Source of the DNA: Alteromonas lipotrueae
Lineage (GTDB): Bacteria; Pseudomonadota; Gammaproteobacteria; Enterobacterales; Alteromonadaceae
Assembly: GCF_019249215.1 (NCBI RefSeq)
Contig: NZ_JAESDI010000003.1
Coordinates: 291,917-355,916, forward strand
DNA length: 64,000 bases
Reading direction: 5' to 3'
A model generated the notes under the pieces. It made no database searches. It saw nothing but the letters and a program-made list of their open reading frames with translations, and had not been told where the DNA came from. The translations under genes and the position numbers were made by a program. Below, piece by piece: positions 57,401 through 64,000 of this stretch. The first letter of the stretch is position 1, and each line of letters opens with the position of its first letter.

Positions 57401-60226
57401 TTAAAGACCATCGAGCAGGCTTTGTGCTTCAGTGCGTTTAAAGAAAGGCCGTTTCACATTTACCGCAAAGGTTAATTCTTCTTTTGCTTCTTCAATTCTG
57501 CCTAACTTAGCCAATGTATAACCAAGGTGATAGCGAATGTTAGGATCATTGGCATCTCGGGCAAAGGCGTCGCGTAGCATTTTGAGGCTTGTTTCATATT
57601 GCCCTTGTTGTGCTTTTAACCAGCCAAACGTATCAAGAATTTTCGAAGATGAGGGGTCGAGTTCATAGGCTTTGATGATATAGCTTTCAGCACTATCCGT
57701 TCCCATTTCCATTGCCATAATAGCTAGCCTATTGTAAGCCTGTGCTGGACTTGGTGTTTCGGGTATTTTTACTAGCTCATTATATAGGGCTGTTGCTGCG
57801 TCAAAATCACGTATGAAATAGAGATATTGAGCAAGTAAGCTTTTGGCCAGAAGGTTTTTTGGGTTTTGCTTGATAATTGCCTCTGACTCTTCAATGAATG
57901 TATCTACATAGCGCTCATTAAGGGCGTAGTTGTAAATAGCGATTAGCGGCGGTGCGAAATCTCTATCTAGTCTAAGGGCTCGTCGATAAGCCTCAAGGGC
58001 TTGTTCATCACGTTCTTCAGCTGTCAAAGCTCTGCCTTTCAGCAACCAATAATTGGCATTGCCCTGCTGTGTAGTTGCGATAGACGCCAGTAACACGTTT
58101 GCATCATTAACTTTATCTAATTTCAATAAAAGTCGTACATGAGCAAGGACTATAATTGAAGAATCTGGTGCAGCTGATTGTGCCTTTTCCATTGCTGCCA
58201 GCGCTCTATCTTCTTCATTTATTAGCAATAGTTGGTCACTCAAACGAAGTAACCTAGTGGCGTCTTGCTGTATAAAGTTCTCAACAATATTTAGCGTTTT
58301 TTTCGCGTTCTCATAATCTTTTAACGCAATTAACAATCCGGCTTTACTGAGAAGGTAATCAGGATTGTCGAATTCATCTTTGATAAGTCTATCTAAATGA
58401 TATAGAGCGCTTTTACTATCACCTTCACGTTGGTAAATAGCGACTAACCGCTCCTTGGCGGCTATGTTTTGCGGGTTTAGCGTAAGTATATCAATGTAAA
58501 TTTGCTTGGCTTCTTGTGTACTACCAAGACGTGTCAAATTGTGTGCTTTAAGTAGCAGTGTTTCGTTATGCTTTGGCGATAGAGTAAGCAATTCTTCAAC
58601 GAGTTGTGATGATACGTCTAGGTTCCCCAATCTGCTTTCAGTAGCAGCCAAATTGAATTTTGCAGGAAATAACGCGGGGTTAATTGCCAATGCTTTTTCA
58701 ATTTTCGACTTGGCTTCTGCTAATTGCCCCTGCCGTATAAGAATCCCCGCTTGTAAATTATAAACTTCAGGATCCTCTGGGAACTTGTCTGCAAGTAGGC
58801 CAGCGCTGCGAAGTGCTTGGTCGTAACGTGAGGCTTGAAGGTTCATTAACGCGTAGGTGAAAAGATAAGAAGGGCTGTCTTTATACCTAGAAAAATTTTG
58901 TTCGAGGATCGCCAAGGCTTTATCCTGCTTACCTCTTGCCGCCATCAATCTAATTTTAAAAAGCTGTAATTTACTTTCCGAGGGGTGTCGTATTTCTAGT
59001 TGCTGCAACAACCTTTCAGCTTTAAAGGCTTTATTCTGTTTTATAAACAAATCGCCTAAAATAAGTGCCGAATCAGGATTTTCCAGCAGTACATCCTGAT
59101 AACGCTCTAACAAAAGTAGGGCTTGCTTACCTTGTTGCGTAGAGAGATAAACCTGAGACAGCATCATTACAGCCTGAATGTCATCAGGTTCATTTTGTAG
59201 GTAGCTTGTGAAGTCCTTCGCTGCCTTTTCCATATTGTTATTGAAAAAGTTTGTCAGCCCGCTTATGTACAGCAGCATAGGTTGAGAGGCAATTATTTCA
59301 GGATCTAATTGACTCATAAACTCATTGAGCTGAAGTAATTGTTCATTGTCGATGGCTGTTTCGGTATTACGGCTTTGCAACCAACTATTTAACAAAATGG
59401 CGAGAGGGTCGTTGGGCGTATCTTCAATAATTTCATCGACAAATAGCTTCGCTTGGTCATAGTCTTTAGCTTGTAGATAAAGGTCAACAAGATTCCTAAG
59501 TGCAATAGGATCTTCGCGGTTAAATGATAGTGCGGTTTGCAGGTATTCAGTAGCCGCTTTGGTATTTCCCTCGCGATAGGCCAATTGGCCTTTTAAGCGC
59601 CAAGTAATGGCATTTTCTTTTTCTATATTCTCGGCGTCATTAATAAGTTTACGAGCCAATGATAAATTATCTCTTTGAAGCGCAATAGAAGCCAACCCAT
59701 TAATAGCAGGAACGTAGCGAGGGGTATCAGAAAGTATTTGTGAATAATCAGTTTCGGCACACGTTAGATCATCTAGTCGTATACATGCTGTGGCGCGTAT
59801 TTGCAGCCAAGCTCGGTTGCTTTCCTTGGTGAGTTTACTGGTTTGATTAAAGTTGACGATGTCTGTGTATTTATTGAGAAAGAGCCAAGTATTGCCCAAG
59901 GGCTCGGCGAGCAGGTTTATGTCTGCTCCCATCTCTATTGCTTCTACAAACTCAAGTTCTGCTGCATTTAAATATCCGTTAATGAGAAGTATTTTTCCCA
60001 TTAGGATTTTGGCAGCTAAGTTCTCGGGGTCTTTTTTTAAGCTATTTTTCAGGTGAATATAGGTTTCGTTATACTTATCTGCGTTAAATGCAGTAAGTGC
60101 TTTTTCATAATCCTCCGAAGTCGTAGCATGAGCGATGCTTAAAAAACTACCTGCAAATGCCGATGCCAATATTGCCGAGGCCAATGTAGAACGCCAAATA
60201 CGCGAACGTCCAGTTCCTAAATTCAT
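57401..60226 (-). CDS. prsT: PrsT-like TPR protein of PEP-CTERM systems
   Basis: A 941-residue exported protein made almost wholly of tetratricopeptide repeats (A-L at spacing of 34, for example AIEMGADINLL, IALRNLVDLYLQAKDYDQA, NPALFPAKFNLAATESRLGN, DPNIRYHLGYTLAKLGRIEEA). The overall pattern matches the PEP-CTERM-associated family PrsT. The signal peptide (residues 1-35, ending SIAHA) lacks a lipobox Cys, although the family is usually described as lipoprotein. It lies next to two PEP-CTERM-like proteins, on the same strand but separated from them by a terminator. No exosortase or polysaccharide genes are within the window. Confidence 0.82.
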   Translation of the reverse strand: MNLGTGRSRIWRSTLASAILASAFAGSFLSIAHATTSEDYEKALTAFNADKYNETYIHLKNSLKKDPENLAAKILMGKILLINGYLNAAELEFVEAIEMGADINLLAEPLGNTWLFLNKYTDIVNFNQTSKLTKESNRAWLQIRATACIRLDDLTCAETDYSQILSDTPRYVPAINGLASIALQRDNLSLARKLINDAENIEKENAITWRLKGQLAYREGNTKAATEYLQTALSFNREDPIALRNLVDLYLQAKDYDQAKLFVDEIIEDTPNDPLAILLNSWLQSRNTETAIDNEQLLQLNEFMSQLDPEIIASQPMLLYISGLTNFFNNNMEKAAKDFTSYLQNEPDDIQAVMMLSQVYLSTQQGKQALLLLERYQDVLLENPDSALILGDLFIKQNKAFKAERLLQQLEIRHPSESKLQLFKIRLMAARGKQDKALAILEQNFSRYKDSPSYLFTYALMNLQASRYDQALRSAGLLADKFPEDPEVYNLQAGILIRQGQLAEAKSKIEKALAINPALFPAKFNLAATESRLGNLDVSSQLVEELLTLSPKHNETLLLKAHNLTRLGSTQEAKQIYIDILTLNPQNIAAKERLVAIYQREGDSKSALYHLDRLIKDEFDNPDYLLSKAGLLIALKDYENAKKTLNIVENFIQQDATRLLRLSDQLLLINEEDRALAAMEKAQSAAPDSSIIVLAHVRLLLKLDKVNDANVLLASIATTQQGNANYWLLKGRALTAEERDEQALEAYRRALRLDRDFAPPLIAIYNYALNERYVDTFIEESEAIIKQNPKNLLAKSLLAQYLYFIRDFDAATALYNELVKIPETPSPAQAYNRLAIMAMEMGTDSAESYIIKAYELDPSSSKILDTFGWLKAQQGQYETSLKMLRDAFARDANDPNIRYHLGYTLAKLGRIEEAKEELTFAVNVKRPFFKRTEAQSLLDGL

Positions 60227-60251
60227 TATTAAATTATCCTGCTAACTGCCA

Positions 60252-60277
60252 TAAAAAAAGGTGGCCAAAGCCACCTT
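60252..60277 (-). terminator. Intrinsic terminator after the second surface-protein gene
   Basis: An 8-bp perfect stem (60258-60265 with 60270-60277), loop of 4, and a T-run on the minus strand. It separates the 60313-61188 gene from the prsT-like gene. Confidence 0.88.
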
Positions 60278-60312
60278 CTAAAGATACGTGTTTTTTTTCT
60301 ATTTTGAAACTA

Positions 60313-61188
60313 TTACGCAGTGCGTTTTCTACGCCATATAAGAATAGCAAAACTCATTAGCATCAAGCCAAAAACGCCAGGCTCATGAACTTCAGCAACG
60401 GGGGGCGGAGTGCCCTCAGTAAAATCAATAGAGGTAATTTTAAATCCATCATTGTACATTGAAGCACCATCTACGCTGCCAAACACAGTGTTATAGGCGC
60501 CAACTAACCAATACTTCGCTGAGTTAACTAATTCTAGCTCGCCAGTAGTATAGCTGTACGACCCAGTTTTAGTAATATTGAATGACCCTGAAACCGCACC
60601 AGTAATGATTTCAGACCAGCTGCTGGACTCGCCTTGGAGTAACCCTAGCTGGCTATCATTTAATGCAGCAATTGAAACTTGTTGGTCAGTGCCATTGTTG
60701 TTTGCCCAGCCAAAGTCAATGTTATCAAGTGTTACATCAGAATCGAAAGAGAACAATACGAAATCAAAGTCAGCGTATGCAATTCCGGCAGCTGTGTCTT
60801 CGCCATTCCAGTAGTAGTTATCAATAGAGTGGTTGGGGCTAGTTGACCCTTCACCGTCCTGATTCAAAACACCATAGCCGTAGAAGCTAGATACTTCGTA
60901 GGGCGAAGCCGTTTTCACTATTTGGTCGAAGTCTTCAGGATCTAAGCTATTACCTGTATCAGACCAACCGGTAAGCGTAATGTTTACACCACCTATAGTT
61001 ACCCCAGTAGCAGAAGTTACTACAGACTCGTCAAAATCAGTCAAATCGTAATAGCCTTCAGCAAGAGAGCTGTCAACAGGGTCAGTTGTGCCGCTATATC
61101 TATCGCCTCGACTACCGCCTGCAAACGCAGGTGCGCTTAATGTTGACAAAACCACTAAGGATACTAAAGCTTTATGTAAATACTGCAT
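60313..61188 (-). CDS. PEP-CTERM-like (exosortase-sorted) surface protein, copy B
   Basis: A 291-residue exported protein: signal peptide MQYLHKALVSLVVLSTLSAPAFA, then a beta-rich, Asp/Ser/Gly-rich body with few charged clusters, then a C-terminal tripartite sorting signal HEPGVFGLMLMSFAILIWRRKRTA (short motif, hydrophobic helix, basic tail; HEP replaces the usual PEP). Paralogous to the upstream protein: shared blocks SPNHSIDN/SPDHAIDN, DFDFVLFSFD/DFDFVLLSFD, YWLVGAYNTVFG/YWLIGAYNTVFE. It resembles exosortase-dependent surface proteins of unknown function. Adhesion or matrix role is inferred only. Confidence 0.82.
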   Translation of the reverse strand: MQYLHKALVSLVVLSTLSAPAFAGGSRGDRYSGTTDPVDSSLAEGYYDLTDFDESVVTSATGVTIGGVNITLTGWSDTGNSLDPEDFDQIVKTASPYEVSSFYGYGVLNQDGEGSTSPNHSIDNYYWNGEDTAAGIAYADFDFVLFSFDSDVTLDNIDFGWANNNGTDQQVSIAALNDSQLGLLQGESSSWSEIITGAVSGSFNITKTGSYSYTTGELELVNSAKYWLVGAYNTVFGSVDGASMYNDGFKITSIDFTEGTPPPVAEVHEPGVFGLMLMSFAILIWRRKRTA

Positions 61189-61318
61189 GGCTATACTTCC
61201 ACTTTTAAACTGAAATTTTACTATTAGTAACCAGTTAAAGCATTATTTGTGCCATATTTTTATGTTTTTGTTTTATTTGGTTTTTATTTTTGAGTCTTAC
61301 GCTTTTTGGGCTAAGTAG

Positions 61319-61352
61319 TAAAAAAAACTGACAGGTAATACCTGTCAGTTTT
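61319..61352 (-). terminator. Intrinsic terminator after the first surface-protein gene
   Basis: A perfect 13-bp stem (61324-61336 with 61340-61352), 3-base loop and T-run on the minus strand, 34 bases after the stop at 61386. Confidence 0.9.
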
Positions 61353-61385
61353 GAACTAAAGTAGCGCTTTTTACGTAGGCGCCAT

Positions 61386-62267
61386 TCAAAGCTGTTTTCT
61401 ACGCCAAGCGACAAGAAATACACCTGCGAGCAATAAGCCTAACGTGGTTGGCTCACTGACTTCAGTTGAGGGGGCCGGTGGACTCTCATTTGCTACAGAA
61501 AATCCAACTGATGAAAGCTTAAAGGCATCATTTCCAATATAACCTCCGATATTTTCAAAAACGGTATTATAAGCACCGATTAACCAATACTGGGAAGTGT
61601 CTGAAATATCGAAATCTGCCCTATGTTCTACATAGTCACAATTTTCTATATCATAAGAGGCAGTTGTCAGTGCATCAGCAACGATATCGCTCCAGGTTTG
61701 ACTGCCTGAGGTTAAACCTGAAATGGAATCAAGTGCGGCGACAGATACTTGGGAGTCGCTGTTGCTGTATAGCCAGGAAAAGCTTGCCCCTGTTACAGAA
61801 ACAGCTTGGTCGAATGACAACAAAACGAAATCGAAGTCTGTGACGTTTCCGTTTACTTTATTTACATTATCTATCGCGTGATCGGGGCTATAGTAAGTTT
61901 CCCAATCATCATTTGTTACACCATATCCATAGTAGTCAGATATTTTTTCTAACTTCGCATCTACAACAAGGTCATCGTTTTTACCGTAGGTGTCGGACCA
62001 AGCGGAGACAGAAATGTTTACCCCGTTAACCGAAATGGTGCTATTGAGAGGATCTGTTCCTGATTGAACGCCATCATCAACGAGGTCATAGATATTCTCG
62101 CCTAACGCAGATTCGCATAAATCGTTGTTAGATGAGCTGTTATTTGAGCTGCACCCTGAGTAGTCGGAATTATGCCATTTATTAGAACCTGCTTCAGCAG
62201 TGGAAAGTGGCAATAGGGTTAAACCAATAAAGCCCGCGGTAAGTATTGATACATTAAGCAAACGCAT
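61386..62267 (-). CDS. PEP-CTERM-like (exosortase-sorted) surface protein, copy A
   Basis: About 293 residues from the Met of MRLLNVSILTAGFIGLTLL, which gives a normal signal peptide (cut after AEA) and the same length as copy B; a start 32 codons upstream would put a basic segment ahead of it. The body is Asp/Ser-rich and beta-predicted, with Cys residues in SGCSSNNSSSNNDLC. The C-terminal sorting signal SEPTTLGLLLAGVFLVAWRRKQL has the PEP-CTERM form with SEP for PEP. Paralogous to the following gene over the whole length. Function unknown; surface location is likely. Confidence 0.82.
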   Translation of the reverse strand: MRLLNVSILTAGFIGLTLLPLSTAEAGSNKWHNSDYSGCSSNNSSSNNDLCESALGENIYDLVDDGVQSGTDPLNSTISVNGVNISVSAWSDTYGKNDDLVVDAKLEKISDYYGYGVTNDDWETYYSPDHAIDNVNKVNGNVTDFDFVLLSFDQAVSVTGASFSWLYSNSDSQVSVAALDSISGLTSGSQTWSDIVADALTTASYDIENCDYVEHRADFDISDTSQYWLIGAYNTVFENIGGYIGNDAFKLSSVGFSVANESPPAPSTEVSEPTTLGLLLAGVFLVAWRRKQL

Positions 62268-62519
62268 TATAACTAGACCTTCTTTATCTATATAAAAGGT
62301 GTAGTTCGTACGATATTTAGCTCTTCTTTTTACAGGCAGAGTAGATTTCGTGAACTTCAACATGATAGATGTATGATAACTGAACAGGTGATGTGGTTAG
62401 GTATATTAGCCTATACCTAGTTATTTATATGTGCTTCAGTGGTGCGGTGAATGTTATCTATGCGCCAGCAATGAACTATGAAATAATTAACACAGTTATT
62501 TATGTATATATGAGGACTT

Positions 62520-63353
62520 ATGTCTGAACAAAAGCGAAAAGGGATTTATCTTCTTCCCAATCTACTAACCACTGCTGGTCTATTTTCAGGCTTTTTTGCA
62601 GTAGTGTCTTCGATGACAGGAAGGTTTGAAGCAGCAGCGGTAGCTATATTTGTTGCTATGATTTTTGATGGATTAGATGGCCGCGTTGCGCGTATGACGA
62701 ATACGCAAAGCGATTTCGGTGCTGAATATGACTCAATGGCTGATATGGTGTCATTTGGTATGGCGCCGGCGTTAGTGGCATACAACTGGGGCTTAACTGA
62801 GCTCGGTAAGTTCGGTTGGTTAGCTGCCTTTGTTTATGTGGCAGGTGCTGCTTTACGTTTAGCACGATTTAATACGCAGGTTGGTATTGCCGATAAACGC
62901 TTCTTCCAAGGCTTGGCTAGCCCAGCTGCAGCAGCAGTAGTTGCTGGCTTAGTCTGGGTAGGCGTTGAATATGATGCTGTAGGTACAGACTACGGAATTG
63001 TAGTGGCGTTAGTTACTGGTTTCGCTGGCCTACTAATGGTGAGTAACTTCAAATACAATTCATTTAAAGAATTGAATTGGCATGGGAAGGTTCCTTTCGT
63101 AGGGCTGCTTATTGTGCTACTTATATTTGTAGTGGTAGCAACAGAGCCTGCTTTAGTACTCTTTATTGTGTTTTCTCTTTATGCGCTTGCTGGCCCAATC
63201 AATACATTTAGAACCGTCGATAAAGTTACATTGAACGACGTAGTAGGTGAGCAAGAAGAAGATGCAGACTTTGATGCTGATGCTAATAGTGCGACCGATA
63301 CTGTTGATAGTAGCGAAGGGCAGCAAGACGAAGAGTCGTCTAATAAAGTGTAA
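62520..63353 (+). CDS. pssA: CDP-diacylglycerol-serine O-phosphatidyltransferase
   Basis: A 277-residue CDP-alcohol phosphatidyltransferase with about six membrane segments. The family motif DGxxAR, then G, D and D at the expected spacing, is present (DGRVARMTNTQSDFGAEYD and SMAD). It makes phosphatidylserine, the precursor of phosphatidylethanolamine. This is the membrane-embedded type, not the phospholipase-D type of E. coli. The last 40 residues are a strongly acidic, Asp/Glu/Ser-rich tail (EQEEDADFDADANSATD), which is not part of the enzyme core. A terminator follows. Confidence 0.93.
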   Translation: MSEQKRKGIYLLPNLLTTAGLFSGFFAVVSSMTGRFEAAAVAIFVAMIFDGLDGRVARMTNTQSDFGAEYDSMADMVSFGMAPALVAYNWGLTELGKFGWLAAFVYVAGAALRLARFNTQVGIADKRFFQGLASPAAAAVVAGLVWVGVEYDAVGTDYGIVVALVTGFAGLLMVSNFKYNSFKELNWHGKVPFVGLLIVLLIFVVVATEPALVLFIVFSLYALAGPINTFRTVDKVTLNDVVGEQEEDADFDADANSATDTVDSSEGQQDEESSNKV

Positions 63354-63412
63354 AAACACGCCTTTCAGTCATTAATAGTGATGAGTTAGTTGTATTAATA
63401 TACCAAACGACT

Positions 63413-63441
63413 AAAAAGCGACCTTCTAGGTCGCTTTTTTT
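63413..63441 (+). terminator. Intrinsic terminator after pssA
   Basis: A 12-bp stem (from 63413) with 3-base loop, followed by a run of seven T, ending about 20 bases before the first rRNA-type promoter. Confidence 0.9.
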
Positions 63442-63460
63442 ATGAATTATTAAAAAGAGG

Positions 63461-63488
63461 TTGACCTTGCCTCAGAAATCTCTAGAAT
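63461..63488 (+). promoter_or_regulatory. rRNA operon promoter P1 (first of three)
   Basis: TTGACC at 63461-63466, 16-base spacer, TAGAAT at 63483-63488, then a GCGC discriminator typical of growth-rate/ppGpp-controlled stable-RNA promoters. Confidence 0.8.
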
Positions 63489-63610
63489 GCGCATCCGCTT
63501 CGACAGGAAAGTAAAATAACTTACACTGGCAAAGCAAGTCACTACAACCTCAAAGGCAGTACTGGCAAGGTTTACAAGGAAATGCTTTTGAAATTAATTT
63601 TTTGAAAGTG

Positions 63611-63638
63611 TTGACATGAAAACCGAAGCGCGTAGAAT
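63611..63638 (+). promoter_or_regulatory. rRNA operon promoter P2
   Basis: TTGACA at 63611-63616, 16-base spacer, TAGAAT at 63633-63638, followed by GCGCGCC. It shares 20 of about 25 bases around the -10 with the next promoter. Confidence 0.88.
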
Positions 63639-63688
63639 GCGCGCCTCGCTTCAAGGAGTTGGCAGCAACACTGGAAAAGCAGTTTTCA

Positions 63689-63706
63689 TTAACTCTTTGG
63701 AGTTAA
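63689..63706 (+). repeat. Small hairpin between rRNA promoters P2 and P3
   Basis: A 7-bp stem (63689-63695 with 63700-63706) and TTTG loop, without a T-run, in the transcribed region from P2. Function unknown. Confidence 0.4.
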
Positions 63707-63737
63707 CAACGATTCGGAAAGAAATTTACGAAAAACG

Positions 63738-63765
63738 TTGACACTGAAAACGAAGCGCGTAGAAT
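63738..63765 (+). promoter_or_regulatory. rRNA operon promoter P3
   Basis: TTGACA at 63738-63743, 16-base spacer, TAGAAT at 63760-63765, GCGC discriminator. Closest to the rRNA leader. Confidence 0.88.
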
Positions 63766-63778
63766 GCGCAACCGCTTC

Positions 63779-64000
63779 GAAGAGAAGCGCTCATCGAAAA
63801 GGCAATGGCTGTTCGGGTGAGGTGGGGAAGTCTAAGCAACTATATGTAGTGTTAGTCCTCCTTGCGCAAAAACAGAATGCTTCGCATTATGATTTTTGCA
63901 CGATAGTTCTTTAACAATTTATAACAAGACAATCTGTGTGGGCACTCATTAAGAGTGTCACACAACGACGATTCATATTCGATATATTTAATTGAAGAGT
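63779..64000 (+). ncRNA. Leader of an rRNA operon (rrn), with boxA; 16S gene beyond window
   Basis: After the third promoter comes an E. coli-like rRNA leader. It contains a long imperfect hairpin at about 63865-63900 (arms rich in A/T around a TTC loop), the boxA-type antitermination site TAGTTCTTTAACAATTT at 63905-63921, and the sequence GACAATCTGTGTGGGCACTC found just before 16S rRNA in gammaproteobacteria, where RNase III cuts. No mature 16S start sequence (AAACTGAAGAGTTTGATC-like) is complete; the window ends in TTGAAGAGT, just about where 16S begins, so its first bases may be included. NusB (37.9 kb) and RNase III (19.5 kb) act on such leaders. Confidence 0.88.

Overview
This window looks like a chromosomal segment of a marine gammaproteobacterium of the Alteromonas type. 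That is an inference from gene content and gene order: a PomAB sodium-type stator beside xseB-ispA-dxs, the nrdR-ribD-ribE-ribBX-ribH-nusB-thiL-pgpA block, nadB opposite rpoE-rseABC-lepA-lepB-rnc-era, bamD opposite rluD-pgeF-clpB, and an rRNA promoter region at the right edge. Most of the window is dense core genome. I see no insertion sequence, prophage, CRISPR array or tRNA gene.

Layout. 1-6.6 kb holds type IV pilus minor-pilin genes: the 3' part of pilY1 and a pilE-like gene on the plus strand, then a four-gene H/W/X/V pseudopilin operon on the minus strand, an isolated plus-strand pilin and an isolated minus-strand fimT-like gene. 6.9-13.5 kb holds nadE-glnB, slyD, ygfZ, sdhE-ygfX plus a MaoC-like gene, and nadB. 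13.7-22.7 kb holds the sigma-E operon, lepA-lepB-rnc-era, pdxH and a TatD-family nuclease. 22.8-32.2 kb holds ytjB/serB, radA flanked by two PilZ-domain genes, ettA and a solitary lpxD. 32.3-39.8 kb holds glyA, nrdR and the riboflavin block. 39.9-45 kb holds dxs, ispA, xseB and pomAB. 45-51.8 kb is an ECF sigma/ChrR module with a divergent five-gene lipid and redox operon. 51.9-57.3 kb holds bamD, rluD, pgeF and clpB. 57.4-62.3 kb holds a PrsT-like TPR protein and two paralogous PEP-CTERM-like surface proteins. 62.5-64 kb holds pssA and three tandem rRNA promoters with the rRNA leader; the 16S gene itself lies beyond the window.

How the genes work together. Envelope and stress functions dominate. 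Sigma-E (with a sequence-visible autoregulatory promoter) handles envelope stress, a sigma-32 type promoter precedes clpB, and the ECF/ChrR pair probably handles photo-oxidative (singlet oxygen) stress. Both sides of the 49.47-49.76 kb gap carry the same promoter architecture (GATCC, 18-base spacing, TA-rich -10), one facing the Cfa/FAD/SDR/DUF1365/NTF2-like operon and one facing a LON-domain gene ahead of sigma-chrR. This is the most system-like element in the window. Other notable points are two different minor-pilin sets side by side, a RibBA fusion whose RibA half has lost its zinc cysteines (RibBX type), a compact triple-hairpin palindrome between ribBX and ribH, and PEP-CTERM genes placed between clpB and pssA-rrn with no exosortase in sight.
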